The notes: generated from the letters alone by a model not told the origin. 64,000 bases of DNA from Mucilaginibacter rubeus (GCF_014643835.1 NZ_BMKD01000005.1:124001-188000), one strand, 5' to 3'; shown: positions 41,753 through 50,523, numbered from the stretch's first letter. Numbers and translations: made by a program.

Positions 41753-42718
41753 ATGGGATTATTTGATTTTTTTAAGAAAAAGGAAAACACGCAGCAGGAA
41801 CAGCAGGCGCTTGATACCGGTTTGGAAAAAACCAAGGATAACTTTTTTTCAAAGATCACCAAAGCCATCGCCGGTAAATCAACCGTTGATGATGATGTGC
41901 TGGATGAGCTGGAAGAGATCCTGGTTACATCCGACGTTGGCGTAAGCACCACGCTCAAGATCATTGACAGGATCCAGGCCCGTGTTGCCCGGGATAAATA
42001 TGTAAGCACCAACGAGCTGAACACCCTGTTAAAAGATGAAATTCAACAACTGCTTGCCGAAAACAACAGTAACGACTTCCGCAATTTTGAATATGGCGAT
42101 CATAAGCCATACGTAATTATGGTAGTTGGCGTTAACGGCGTAGGTAAAACCACCACCATAGGCAAGCTGGCCCATAAGCTTAAGCAGGCTGGCAACCAGG
42201 TTGTTTTAGGCGCTGCCGATACCTTTCGTGCAGCCGCGGTTGACCAGATTAAACTTTGGGGTGAACGTGTTGGTGTAAAAGTTGTTGCTCAGGCTATGGG
42301 TTCCGATCCTGCTTCAGTTGCTTATGATACCCTTCGTTCGGCTGTGGCCAATGGCGATGATGTAGCTATTATAGATACTGCCGGCCGTTTGCATAATAAA
42401 GTTGGTTTGATGAACGAGCTAACCAAAATCAAGAACGTGATGCAAAAGGTGATCCCCGGTGCTCCGCATGAGATACTGCTGGTACTGGACGCCTCAACCG
42501 GGCAAAACGCCATTGAGCAATGCAAGCAGTTTACCGAAGCTACCAATGTAAACGCCCTGGCGCTAACCAAATTGGATGGTACAGCTAAAGGTGGTGTGGT
42601 TATAGGAATATCAGATCAGTTTAAGATTCCGGTTAAATATATAGGTGTTGGCGAGGGAATGGATCACCTGCAGCTGTTTGACAGGCAGGCGTTTGTTGAC
42701 AGCTTGTTTAAAGCTTGA
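41753..42718 (+). CDS. ftsY: Signal recognition particle receptor FtsY
   Basis: 321 residues, short acidic N-terminus then the NG domain: G1 VGVNGVGKTTTIGKLAHKL, DTFRAAAVDQIKLWGERV, DTAGRLHNK, TKLDGTAKGG. It is the SRP receptor GTPase, docking ribosome-nascent-chain complexes at the membrane. The N-terminal A-domain is reduced, as in other Bacteroidota. Its stop codon (TGA) lies inside the first unit of the 9-nt array that flanks the next gene. Confidence 0.98.
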   Translation: MGLFDFFKKKENTQQEQQALDTGLEKTKDNFFSKITKAIAGKSTVDDDVLDELEEILVTSDVGVSTTLKIIDRIQARVARDKYVSTNELNTLLKDEIQQLLAENNSNDFRNFEYGDHKPYVIMVVGVNGVGKTTTIGKLAHKLKQAGNQVVLGAADTFRAAAVDQIKLWGERVGVKVVAQAMGSDPASVAYDTLRSAVANGDDVAIIDTAGRLHNKVGLMNELTKIKNVMQKVIPGAPHEILLVLDASTGQNAIEQCKQFTEATNVNALALTKLDGTAKGGVVIGISDQFKIPVKYIGVGEGMDHLQLFDRQAFVDSLFKA

Positions 42719-42722
42719 TTTT

Positions 42723-42755
42723 TTGATTTCAGTGATTTTTTTGATTTCACCGATT
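42723..42755. repeat. Left arm of the inverted repeat around the GxxExxY gene
   Basis: A 33-nt arm in which GATT recurs at 42725, 42734, 42743 and 42752, exactly 9 apart. It matches the reverse complement of 43142-43174 at 32 of 33 positions. It begins four bases after the ftsY stop and ends four bases before the ATG of the enclosed gene. Confidence 0.85.
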
Positions 42756-42759
42756 ACCC

Positions 42760-43137
42760 ATGGCAAGTTATGAAAACGATTCATTAACAGAGAGAATAAT
42801 AGGCTGTTGCTTTGAAGTTCATAAACATTTAGGGCCAGGGTTTATCGAAAAAGTATACTCAAAAGCTTTACAACATCAGTTACAAATAGAAGGTTTAGCT
42901 TTCGAAACAGAAAAGAAATTCGAATTATATTTTAAGGAAAAGTGTGTTGGAGAATTTAGATGTGATTTTTTTATTGAAGGCAAAGTTATTGTTGAACTAA
43001 AAGCAGTGACCGGCCCTTTTTTACCGATAATTTTCCAAAAGCAACTCTTATCCTATTTAAAAGCAAGTAAAATCAAGACAGGCTTATTGATTAACTTTGG
43101 CAATGTAAGTTGTTCAATTAAAAGACTGTCTGTATAA
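42760..43137 (+). CDS. GxxExxY protein (PD-(D/E)XK nuclease superfamily)
   Basis: 125 residues. The family motif Gly27-x2-Glu30-x2-Tyr33 lies in HLGPGFIEKVYSKAL. The nuclease-like core is Asp69 (FRCDFFIEGK), Glu79 and Lys81 (VIVELKAV), which fits the PD-(D/E)XK arrangement; the end is LLINFGNVSCSIKRL. Family function is not established; many genomes hold several copies at scattered sites. The gene is flanked by a 33-nt inverted repeat with one mismatch, made of 9-nt units, and together they fill nearly the whole space between ftsY and rimO. The inference is that gene and repeats move or arose as one unit. Confidence 0.92.
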   Translation: MASYENDSLTERIIGCCFEVHKHLGPGFIEKVYSKALQHQLQIEGLAFETEKKFELYFKEKCVGEFRCDFFIEGKVIVELKAVTGPFLPIIFQKQLLSYLKASKIKTGLLINFGNVSCSIKRLSV

Positions 43138-43141
43138 ATGG

Positions 43142-43174
43142 AATCAGTGAAATCAAAAAAATCACTGAAATCAA
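43142..43174. repeat. Right arm of the inverted repeat around the GxxExxY gene
   Basis: AATC recurs at 43142, 43151, 43160 and 43169, exactly 9 apart. It is the reverse complement of 42723-42755 except for one base. It starts 4 bases after the gene's stop and ends 9 bases before the rimO ATG at 43184. Confidence 0.85.
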
Positions 43175-43183
43175 TTGGAAATA

Positions 43184-44521
43184 ATGAAGACAAAAGAAAT
43201 TTCCCGTCCATCTGTTAAGCAGGCCAAACCCCGTGTAAACGTGGTTACGTTAGGCTGTTCAAAAAATATTTACGATTCGGAAATATTGATGGGCCAACTG
43301 AAGGGCAACCAGTTTGATGTGGTGCATGAGGCCGAGAAGGTAGGCAAAAATGATATTATAGTAATTAATACCTGTGGCTTTATTGATAATGCCAAGCAGG
43401 AATCGATAGATACTATTCTGCAATACAGCGAACTTAAGGAGCAGGGCAAAGTAGGTAAGGTAATTGTTACCGGCTGCCTGAGCGAGCGTTACAAGCCTGA
43501 GCTTGAAGCCGAGATCACCAACGTTGATGCCTATTTCGGTACCAATGATCTGCAAAACCTGCTGGCTTCTGTAGGTGCAAATTACAAGCACGAACTTATT
43601 GGCGAGCGTTTATTAACAACGCCATCGCATTTTGCTTATTTTAAAATTGCTGAGGGCTGTAACCGTCCGTGCTCGTTTTGTGCCATCCCTTTAATGAGGG
43701 GTAAACACCTGAGTTCGCCGATTGAACAATTGGTTGAGGATGCAAAAAAACTCGCTAAAAACGGAACAAAAGAATTGATCCTGATTGCACAGGATTTAAC
43801 CTATTACGGTCTCGACCTTTACGGCAAACGCAATCTGGATGAGCTGCTTCGCCGTTTATCTGATGTGAACGGTATCGAATGGATCAGGTTGCAATATGCT
43901 TATCCTTCAGGTTTCCCGATGGAGATCCTGGATGTGATGAACGAGCGCGAAAACATCTGTAAATACCTTGACATGCCTTTGCAACACATCACCGATAACA
44001 TGCTGAAATCGATGCGCCGTGGTATTACCAAGCAAAAAACCATTGATATTGTGAACGAGATCCGCGATCGTGTACCGGGCATTGCTATGCGTACTACGTT
44101 AATCACCGGTTACCCGGGCGAAACCCAGCAGGATTTTGAAGAGATGGCACAATGGGTTGAGGATACCAAGTTCGACCGTTTGGGCTGTTTCACCTATTCG
44201 CACGAGGAAAAGACCCACGCTCATACTTTGGTTGATGATGTACCTGAAGAAGTAAAACAGGAGCGTGCCGATGCCATTATGGAAATCCAGCAGGGCATTT
44301 CTTTTGATAAAAACCAGGAAAAGATCGGCAATACCTATAAAGTGCTGATTGACAAAAAGGATGGCGGCTATTTTGTTGGCCGTACAGAATTTGATTCGCC
44401 CGAGGTTGATAACGAAGTTTTGATTGATGCAAGCATTGATTATGCTACCGTTGGCAGCTTTGTTAACGTAAAGATAGACAGTGCAGAAGACTTTGACCTT
44501 TATGGACAAATTGTAAAATAA
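43184..44521 (+). CDS. rimO: Ribosomal protein S12 methylthiotransferase
   Basis: 445 residues from the ATG at 43184. The N-terminal UPF0004 domain has VTLGCSKNIYDSEILMG and INTCGFIDNAKQESID; the radical SAM motif is GCNRPCSFCAIPLMRGKH; the C-terminal TRAM domain ends YATVGSFVNVKID. It adds a methylthio group to Asp of ribosomal protein S12. Start: an in-frame TTG at 43175 is less likely because it lies at the edge of the inverted repeat. A good terminator follows at 44574. Confidence 0.97.
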   Translation: MKTKEISRPSVKQAKPRVNVVTLGCSKNIYDSEILMGQLKGNQFDVVHEAEKVGKNDIIVINTCGFIDNAKQESIDTILQYSELKEQGKVGKVIVTGCLSERYKPELEAEITNVDAYFGTNDLQNLLASVGANYKHELIGERLLTTPSHFAYFKIAEGCNRPCSFCAIPLMRGKHLSSPIEQLVEDAKKLAKNGTKELILIAQDLTYYGLDLYGKRNLDELLRRLSDVNGIEWIRLQYAYPSGFPMEILDVMNERENICKYLDMPLQHITDNMLKSMRRGITKQKTIDIVNEIRDRVPGIAMRTTLITGYPGETQQDFEEMAQWVEDTKFDRLGCFTYSHEEKTHAHTLVDDVPEEVKQERADAIMEIQQGISFDKNQEKIGNTYKVLIDKKDGGYFVGRTEFDSPEVDNEVLIDASIDYATVGSFVNVKIDSAEDFDLYGQIVK

Positions 44522-44573
44522 TGTTAATTTGCGGTCGGCTGTAAAGCGATTTGCGATTTATAATCTAATTTCG

Positions 44574-44610
44574 ACATCAGCATTTAATTTTATTTGCTGA
44601 TGTTTTGTTT
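44574..44610 (+). terminator. Intrinsic terminator after rimO
   Basis: Arms ACATCAGCA (44574-44582) and TGCTGATGT (44595-44603) are exact, with a following T-rich run (TTTGTTTT). Confidence 0.85.
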
Positions 44611-44652
44611 TAGGGGAAATCTGAACTGAGCATCCAAAACCCGAAATCAACA

Positions 44653-46269
44653 ATGGACGCATCCTGTATAAGTTATAAAGACACCGGTTTTTTTTCAAGC
44701 ACAGTTGCCGAATATATCGACAATAAACCCGAACTACGCCCTTTTTATGGTTACCGTCCGGATATGGCCGGTTTTGCCGAATTTCTGAAAAACAAAAAGG
44801 TAGTTGCTGACCGCGAAGTGCTGGTACGTGTTTTAACTAAGCAATATGAGTGTTTAAGCAAAGAGCCGGGTAAATTATGTACTTATTCAACTGCCCTTAC
44901 AGCCCAAAACCTGGAGCTGTTAAAGCAGGATAATACCTTTACCATTACAACCGGCCACCAGCTTAATATCTTCGCCGGGCCTTTATATTTCCTTTATAAA
45001 ATTGCAACGGCTATCAAACTGGCTCGGCAATTGAAAACCGCCCATCCCGATAAAAATTTTGTGCCTGTTTACTGGATGGCCAGCGAAGACCACGACTTTG
45101 CCGAGATCAACTATACCAACATTGGCGGTAAAAAAGTACATTGGTGGTATGAAGCCTCGGGGGCAACCGGCCGTATCGACCCGGTGAGCATGCGCCAGGC
45201 ACTTAACCAGTACAAAGGCGTTTTAGGTATGGAAGGCCATGCAACCGAGCTGGCCGAAATTGTTGAAACCGCCTATACCAAATTTGATAAGCTTGCCGAC
45301 GCTACAAGATATCTTGTTAACTCACTTTTTGGGCAGTACGGTTTGGTGATCATCGATGCCGATGACCATGAGTTTAAAAAAGAGTTCGCGCCTTTTATGG
45401 AGCAGGACATCATCGGTCAGCATAGTTTTAAAAACATTACCGAAACTAACCAAAAGCTGCATGAGCTTGGTGTACACATCCAGGTTAACCCACGCGAGAT
45501 CAATTTCTTTTACCTGAAAGATCAGCTTCGCGAGCGGATAGTTTTCGAGAATGACAGCTATCATGTGCTCAATGCCGAAATCAGGTTTACTGAAGCTGAG
45601 CTGAAAAAGGAGATCGCCGAATATCCCGAACGCTTTAGCCCTAATGTGGTGATGCGCCCGCTGTACCAGGAATGTATTTTACCAAACATTGCCTACATCG
45701 GTGGTGGTGCAGAGGTAGTTTACTGGCTCGAGTTGAAATCCAATTTTGATCATTACAAAATTGATTTCCCTATCCTCATCCTTCGCAACTCGGCTTTGGT
45801 AATCAAGAAAGAACAAGCTGCCAAGATATCACGTATGGATCTGGATGCACTTGCCTTGTTTAAACAAAGCGATGCCCTGCAAACCTATTGGATCAAAAAG
45901 CACAGCGGCCATAACCTGAGCATTGCCGAAGAATGGCGCGAAATGGAAAACCTTTTTGAGAAAATAAAACTCCGCGCATACAAGATCGACCCTACGCTTT
46001 CACCATCAGCTGCGGCTGTACAGGCCCGCCTTAAAAAGGCAATGGATAACCTTGAAAAGAAGCTGATCCGTGCCGAAAAAAGAAATTACAGTGTACGGTT
46101 GGAGCAGCTAACCGCTGTCAAAGCCGAGCTCTTCCCTAAAGACAGCCTGCAGGAGCGTTCTGAAAACTTCGGCCTCATGTATGTAAAATGGGGGCAAACT
46201 TTTATTGATGAGCTTATCCGCCTGTTTGAACCGCTTGATTTTAAGTTTACGGTATTAACGGAAAAATGA
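44653..46269 (+). CDS. bshC: Putative cysteine ligase BshC (bacillithiol synthesis)
   Basis: 538 residues, the usual length. It has the BshC signature regions: TTGHQLNIFAGPLYFLYKIATAIKLA and YWMASEDHDFAEINYTNI, later QECILPNIAYIGGGAEVVYWLELK, and a C-terminal coiled-coil dimer region (about 440-500). It is thought to ligate cysteine to GlcN-malate, the last step of bacillithiol synthesis. BshA and BshB are not in the window. Bacillithiol is the low-molecular-weight thiol of Bacteroidota and Firmicutes. A T-rich hairpin of the AAGACGCA type follows. Confidence 0.96.
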   Translation: MDASCISYKDTGFFSSTVAEYIDNKPELRPFYGYRPDMAGFAEFLKNKKVVADREVLVRVLTKQYECLSKEPGKLCTYSTALTAQNLELLKQDNTFTITTGHQLNIFAGPLYFLYKIATAIKLARQLKTAHPDKNFVPVYWMASEDHDFAEINYTNIGGKKVHWWYEASGATGRIDPVSMRQALNQYKGVLGMEGHATELAEIVETAYTKFDKLADATRYLVNSLFGQYGLVIIDADDHEFKKEFAPFMEQDIIGQHSFKNITETNQKLHELGVHIQVNPREINFFYLKDQLRERIVFENDSYHVLNAEIRFTEAELKKEIAEYPERFSPNVVMRPLYQECILPNIAYIGGGAEVVYWLELKSNFDHYKIDFPILILRNSALVIKKEQAAKISRMDLDALALFKQSDALQTYWIKKHSGHNLSIAEEWREMENLFEKIKLRAYKIDPTLSPSAAAVQARLKKAMDNLEKKLIRAEKRNYSVRLEQLTAVKAELFPKDSLQERSENFGLMYVKWGQTFIDELIRLFEPLDFKFTVLTEK

Positions 46270-46337
46270 CAGCAGGAAGCAAAAGTTATCCCAGCACCGG
46301 CAATTACGAAAAACTTGCGCCAGATGGGGTGGTGGGG

Positions 46338-46357
46338 AAGACGCAATTATGCGTCTT
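46338..46357. repeat. AAGACGCA hairpin between bshC and the M23 gene
   Basis: Arms AAGACGCA (46338-46345) and TGCGTCTT (46350-46357) are exact around a 4-nt loop. Its word AGACGC also occurs in the palindrome at 417-499. It lies between convergent genes, 9 bases before the M23 stop. Confidence 0.6.
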
Positions 46358-46365
46358 TATGAGGC

Positions 46366-47073
46366 CTACCTTACATTTACCGCTCTCGGAAACTTCAATA
46401 TCAAGCCGGGGTCAGGTATATTCTTCCGCCAGATCTCTTTTTCCGAAAACTTAGCTACGCCGGGATAATCGCCTTGTTTACCTTCCATATCAAACATCAG
46501 CTGGAAATGCAAATGCGGTGGCCAATGGCCGTTTTCATCGGCATTGCCAATGGTTGCTATTTGGCTGTTTTTAGACACAGGCACCCCTTTAGAAAGCCCG
46601 TTCAGGCTTTTACGGCTTAAATGCCCGTACAGGCTATAAAGTGTTAAGCCATCAAGGTCGTGTTGTAAAATAATGGTTGGGCCGTAATCACCAATGGTAT
46701 TATTATCCTGGTAACTGTGTACCATGCCATCAAGCGGGGCATATACCGGCGTTCCGGCGTCGCTCCAGATATCGACACCCAAATGCAGGCGCCGGGGCTC
46801 ATCATCTGTGTCAAAATGACTGCTAAAGGCATAAATGGTACGGTGTTCCATATACCCGCCAATACCGTAACGGCAATGGTTGTCATGCAGCTTTTCGTTT
46901 ACTAACTGGCTAAACATCCACGGCTTGTTAATAACCTCAGCCGTCAATTCCTTATTGGCGGCGGTAAGGTCAAAATGGTAAAGGCGGTCATGATCTGCAT
47001 CAAAATCAACCACTTTGCCAATGGCTTCGGGATGATTGTTAACGTAATTAGCAAACAGCGTGTGCCGGTCCAT
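46366..47073 (-). CDS. M23-type metallopeptidase domain protein without signal peptide
   Basis: 235 residues. The LytM/M23 zinc site is complete: His97-x3-Asp101 (HLGVD), His151 (YGHLS) and His187-x-His189 (HLH). Usually these enzymes cut peptidoglycan crosslinks in the periplasm. Here the N-terminus (MDRHTLFANYVNNHPEAIGK) is soluble and charged, with no Sec signal or membrane helix, so the protein seems cytosolic or exported by an unknown route. The N-terminal 80 residues (VVDFDADHDRLYHFDLTAANKEL) are an extra domain. It follows rbfA by 9 bases on the minus strand. Confidence 0.85.
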   Translation of the reverse strand: MDRHTLFANYVNNHPEAIGKVVDFDADHDRLYHFDLTAANKELTAEVINKPWMFSQLVNEKLHDNHCRYGIGGYMEHRTIYAFSSHFDTDDEPRRLHLGVDIWSDAGTPVYAPLDGMVHSYQDNNTIGDYGPTIILQHDLDGLTLYSLYGHLSRKSLNGLSKGVPVSKNSQIATIGNADENGHWPPHLHFQLMFDMEGKQGDYPGVAKFSEKEIWRKNIPDPGLILKFPRAVNVR

Positions 47074-47082
47074 CAGTGACTA

Positions 47083-47460
47083 TTAGTTTTCTTCGGTATC
47101 GGGCTGGCGTTCCTCTTTACTGATCTTATCAAAGATCTTGTCCATACGCTCAACGTATTCGCTGGTGTCATCAACAAAAAACTCAAGCTGCGGAATGATC
47201 CTTACCTGGTCTTTGATGCGGGCGCCCAGTTTGTACCTGATTTCCGAAGCGTGCGATTTGATGGTATGCAAAGCGGTTTGCACATTGGGATTGCCCAAAA
47301 AGCTTAAAAATATACGGGCTATGGCCAAATCGGGCGTTACGCGTACCTTGGTTATGGTTACCAGTGTATTAGGCAAATAATTCATGCCTTCGCGCTGAAA
47401 AATAGCTGCAAGGTCTTCCTGTATTACTCCGGCAAATTTTTGCTGACGTTTTGATTCCAT
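47083..47460 (-). CDS. rbfA: Ribosome-binding factor A
   Basis: 125 residues: KRQQKFAGVIQEDLAAIFQREG, then ITKVRVTPDLAIARIFLSFLGNP and the end QVRIIPQLEFFVDDTSEYVERMDKIFDKI, the RbfA KH-type fold. It helps mature the 30S 5' end of 16S rRNA. First gene of a pair with the M23 gene; separated from the lipoprotein gene by a terminator at 47510. Confidence 0.97.
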   Translation of the reverse strand: MESKRQQKFAGVIQEDLAAIFQREGMNYLPNTLVTITKVRVTPDLAIARIFLSFLGNPNVQTALHTIKSHASEIRYKLGARIKDQVRIIPQLEFFVDDTSEYVERMDKIFDKISKEERQPDTEEN

Positions 47461-47509
47461 GGGTTGTTAGTTACGCCGATAAGGCAGATGAGTGTTTAAT
47501 GCTTAATGC

Positions 47510-47538
47510 AAAAGCCTAAGTTATTGTTTTAGGCTTTT
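47510..47538 (-). terminator. Intrinsic terminator after the lipoprotein gene
   Basis: Arms AAAAGCCTAA (47510-47519) and TTAGGCTTTT (47529-47538) are exact. On the minus strand it is 21 bases past the lipoprotein stop and 50 bases upstream of rbfA. Confidence 0.85.
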
Positions 47539-47559
47539 ATTAACAATGGCGGCAGGGGG

Positions 47560-47931
47560 TTAATTACATACGTCCTGCGGGATCTCTTTGGTTATTTTTA
47601 CTACTTTTTTTACAACGAGTGTACTGTCATATTCAGACCCGCGACCAACATCGCCCGATTTTGATTTGATGCCCTCAACCTCAACGTAAACCGGTTCGTA
47701 GGGTTTTTCGAAATTGAGCTGCGAATACTGAAGCTCCAGTTGGGCCGAACTGTCAACAGCCCAAAACTCCTGGCCGCTATCGCAATCTTTAAATGATTTA
47801 ATTTCAGGACCTGCACTATACAAGCCTTTATAAAGCGTAACCCCGTCTTTTTTATGGGCATCATTATTACATGCGTAAACAGCAATAACAACAAGCAGCA
47901 GAACAAAAACTTTGATATACCTCATACCCAT
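47560..47931 (-). CDS. Small lipoprotein, unknown function
   Basis: 123 residues. Signal sequence MGMRYIKVFVLLLVVIAVYAC with the lipobox VYAC, so Cys21 would be lipidated. Mature part: GVTLYKGLYSAGPEIKSFKDCDSGQEFWAVDSSAQLELQYSQLNFEKPYEPVYVEVEG, likely a beta-rich OB-like domain (distantly NlpE-like), ending EIPQDVCN with a possible disulfide to the earlier Cys. It starts 9 bases after the LolE stop, so it is cotranscribed with the permease. Confidence 0.85.
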   Translation of the reverse strand: MGMRYIKVFVLLLVVIAVYACNNDAHKKDGVTLYKGLYSAGPEIKSFKDCDSGQEFWAVDSSAQLELQYSQLNFEKPYEPVYVEVEGIKSKSGDVGRGSEYDSTLVVKKVVKITKEIPQDVCN

Positions 47932-47940
47932 TTAACAAAT

Positions 47941-49167
47941 TTACAAATCCTGTTTGATTTCATCCAATCCTTTAATACTTAAACGGGCGCTGATGCCGGC
48001 AGCTATTACCGAAATGCCGCCAACGGTTAGCAGCACCAGGCCAAAATCCTTAATTTTAAGGTCGATAGGATACGAGTCTAACACCGACATTTTGGCCCCC
48101 ATTTTTATCCATCCGTAATGCTGCTGCAACAGGCAAAAAATGGTGCCCAGCGTTATGCCGATAATACAGCCAATAGCGGTGATCATCATTCCCTCAAAAA
48201 AGAAAATCCCCTGGATCATATTTTTATTGGCGCCCAGTCCGCTTAAAATGGCAATGTCCTTGCGCTTATCAATAACCAGCATGGTTAACGAGCCAATGAT
48301 ATTAAATATTGCGATGATAAGCACAAAGGTAAGGATCATGTAAACCGCCCAGCTTTCGTAATTAAGGGTTTTGTAAAGTTCGCTGTTTTGTTCCTTGCGG
48401 TTTTTTACGGTAAAGTCTTTCCCTATTTTATCCTGGATGTCTTTTTGCATGGCATCGATATTGGTGCCGCGCTTAAAATTAAGCTGTAGTGAAGAAACAT
48501 TTACCGGCTGGTCAAGCAGGTCGCGGGCAAACTCTATGGGGGTTATGGCTATATCATCAAACTCCTGTTGTGTGTCGAATACGCCCGATGGGTTAATGCT
48601 GCGTACAACAAATTCATTTAAAGGATTAGCCGAGTTTTCCGCATCGCGCCGCGGCGAATAGATCTGCATGGACGAAAGCTCGTCATGAACATTAATACTT
48701 AAGCTCCCCTGTATGGTAGCGCCAATAACGGCAAAATTTTGATCGCCGCTTTTAAGCGTGAATGAGCCGCTGGCTATGGTACTGTCGAGCTGGTTGTTTT
48801 TCAAAAAATCATCGCTCACGCCCATTACGGTACCTAAAAATGGTTTATCGCCATATTTGATCAGGGCTTTTTCCTGCAATACTTCGGTAAATGAAAATAC
48901 GCGCGCATCTTTATGCAAAGAGGCGAAATAAGATGTATTGGGATTGAAGGTTTTGCCAACCTTGGCTTCTATCTTTATTTCGGGCGTAAAATTACTGTAT
49001 TGCGAAAGGATAAATTTTTCAAAACCATTGAACACCGAAAGAATGATAAGCAAAGCCGCGCTGCCAATGAGCACCCCCAACATGGATATACCCGAAATAA
49101 TGTTGATAGCATGCATTTTTTTGCCCGAGAACAGGTAACGCTTTGCTATGTAAATGGAGGTGTTCAA
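47941..49167 (-). CDS. LolE/LolC-type ABC permease
   Basis: 408 residues. First helix MHAINIISGISMLGVLIGSAALLIILSVFNGFEK; a long periplasmic domain (about 55-270); then three C-terminal helices with KRKDIAILSGLGANKNMIQGIFFFEGMMITAIGCIIG (the FtsX turn). It is the permease type that releases lipoproteins from the inner membrane to LolA. No LolD or LolA is nearby. It lies between an MBL hydrolase and a lipoprotein gene on the minus strand. Confidence 0.9.
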   Translation of the reverse strand: MNTSIYIAKRYLFSGKKMHAINIISGISMLGVLIGSAALLIILSVFNGFEKFILSQYSNFTPEIKIEAKVGKTFNPNTSYFASLHKDARVFSFTEVLQEKALIKYGDKPFLGTVMGVSDDFLKNNQLDSTIASGSFTLKSGDQNFAVIGATIQGSLSINVHDELSSMQIYSPRRDAENSANPLNEFVVRSINPSGVFDTQQEFDDIAITPIEFARDLLDQPVNVSSLQLNFKRGTNIDAMQKDIQDKIGKDFTVKNRKEQNSELYKTLNYESWAVYMILTFVLIIAIFNIIGSLTMLVIDKRKDIAILSGLGANKNMIQGIFFFEGMMITAIGCIIGITLGTIFCLLQQHYGWIKMGAKMSVLDSYPIDLKIKDFGLVLLTVGGISVIAAGISARLSIKGLDEIKQDL

Positions 49168-49229
49168 TTGTGTGGGAATTATGCGTTCAGGTTTTGCTTA
49201 TGCTCAGTAAAACGTTGCTATGATGTTAA

Positions 49230-49868
49230 CTAAGTTAAAAACGGATTGTTTTGTTTTTCGTAGCCGATGGTTGTTTCGGGACCGTGGCCAGGATAAACGG
49301 TAACATCATCAGGCAGGGTAAACAGTTTGGTTTCGATGTTATCAATCAGTTGGGTGAAGTTACCTCCCGGCAAATCCGTGCGACCGATGCTTTGCCTGAA
49401 CAGGACATCGCCCCCTATCAATATCTTAGCCTCTTTATCATAAAAACACAAGTGAGCGGGTGAATGGCCGGGTGCGAATATCAGATGCAGCGTAGTATTG
49501 CCAAAGTGAACACTGCCGGTTTCAGGCAAAAATTCATCTGGCATAGGCGATACATCGTAACGGAAGCCCATAGATGGTGCATAAGCTACTACGGCTGCCA
49601 ATACTTCCGACTCGCCAACGTGGAAACGGGGCTTAAGGCCATACTGGTCGAACACAAATTTATTGCCCAGCACATGATCGATATGGCAATGGGTGTTGAG
49701 CAGCATAACAGGCTTCAGGTTATTGTTTTTGATAAAGCTAACAACAGTGTTTTGCTCGGGCGCGGTATACATGCCCGGGTCAATGATCACACATTCGCCG
49801 GTTTCATCATACAAAACATAAGTATTTTCCTGGTAAGGGTTATTTACAAATGATATAACTTTTGCCAT
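49230..49868 (-). CDS. MBL-fold hydrolase (glyoxalase II-like)
   Basis: 212 residues. Metal site His60-x-His62-x-Asp64-His65 in NTHCHIDHVLGN; later GHSPAHLCFYDKEAKILIGGDVLFRQSIGRTDLPGG and a final YPGHGPETTIGYEKQNNPFL. It is very like the YcbL-type glyoxalase II branch, which hydrolyses thioesters; the substrate is inferred. It leads the minus-strand group with the LolE-like permease 62 bases downstream. 5' to it is the Uma2 gene. Confidence 0.92.
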   Translation of the reverse strand: MAKVISFVNNPYQENTYVLYDETGECVIIDPGMYTAPEQNTVVSFIKNNNLKPVMLLNTHCHIDHVLGNKFVFDQYGLKPRFHVGESEVLAAVVAYAPSMGFRYDVSPMPDEFLPETGSVHFGNTTLHLIFAPGHSPAHLCFYDKEAKILIGGDVLFRQSIGRTDLPGGNFTQLIDNIETKLFTLPDDVTVYPGHGPETTIGYEKQNNPFLT

Positions 49869-49944
49869 GCGGTAAAAGTACGGAATAAATTGATTGGGAT
49901 AAGTACGATCCGTAGAAGCGAATCATATACGCAAATACCGACGG

Positions 49945-50469
49945 TTACAAATTAAAACTACACCCTAAAACTTCAGAGGTGATTTTGCCGGTTAGTTCAT
50001 ATACCAGTTCGTATTGGTGCGCTTCATTATAAGCGAACATGACCACCTTTTTATCTTCAGGATCAATAATGAAATATTCCTTTACCCCCACTTTTTCGTA
50101 CAGGTTTTTCTTTTTTAAAGTGTCATGAATACGATTACCGGATAGTATTTCAAAAACAACATCAGGTGCACCATGAATGCCATCCTTTTGGATAATTGAC
50201 TTATTTTCATTCAGGATCACCAGTACATCCGGCTGTAAAACGGATTGTTCTTGTTCGAAATAAACATCAGCAGGAGCATGCAGTATTACGCCCTTACCTG
50301 TTTCTTCCAAAAAATTATAAAGCAGGGCCGAAAGTTTTACGGAAATGAATTGATGGTCGGTGTTGGGTGCCGGGGTCATGATGAGTTGGTTGTACAACAC
50401 TTCGCATCTGGTACCCTCGGGCAGCCTCCGGTATATATCGACAGCAGTTGCAGGGATGGTAGGACTCAT
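49945..50469 (-). CDS. Uma2-family endonuclease-like protein
   Basis: 174 residues with the Uma2 (DUF820) PD-(D/E)XK fold: Glu23 in GTRCEVLYNQLI, Asp81 in LQPDVLVILNE, Glu107 in APDVVFEILSGN, and Lys near 119 in DTLKKKNLYEKVGVKEYFIIDP. Members are widespread and expanded in cyanobacteria and Bacteroidota; function is unclear despite the nuclease fold. Preceded and followed by unrelated genes; no inverted repeats seen around it, unlike the GxxExxY gene. Confidence 0.9.
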   Translation of the reverse strand: MSPTIPATAVDIYRRLPEGTRCEVLYNQLIMTPAPNTDHQFISVKLSALLYNFLEETGKGVILHAPADVYFEQEQSVLQPDVLVILNENKSIIQKDGIHGAPDVVFEILSGNRIHDTLKKKNLYEKVGVKEYFIIDPEDKKVVMFAYNEAHQYELVYELTGKITSEVLGCSFNL

Positions 50470-50523
50470 GTTGTAAATACTTTTATGCTAATTTAGTTAA
50501 AACGGCTTAAATAAAAAAGTATG

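Noticed and set aside
42723-43174. Insertion sequence with transposase
   Set aside because: The enclosed gene is a GxxExxY family member, not a known transposase, and no target-site duplication is visible; I describe it as an element-like unit only.
49945-50469. Inverted repeats around the Uma2 gene, by analogy with GxxExxY
   Set aside because: Flanks 49869-49944 and 50470-50523 show no matching arms or fixed period.
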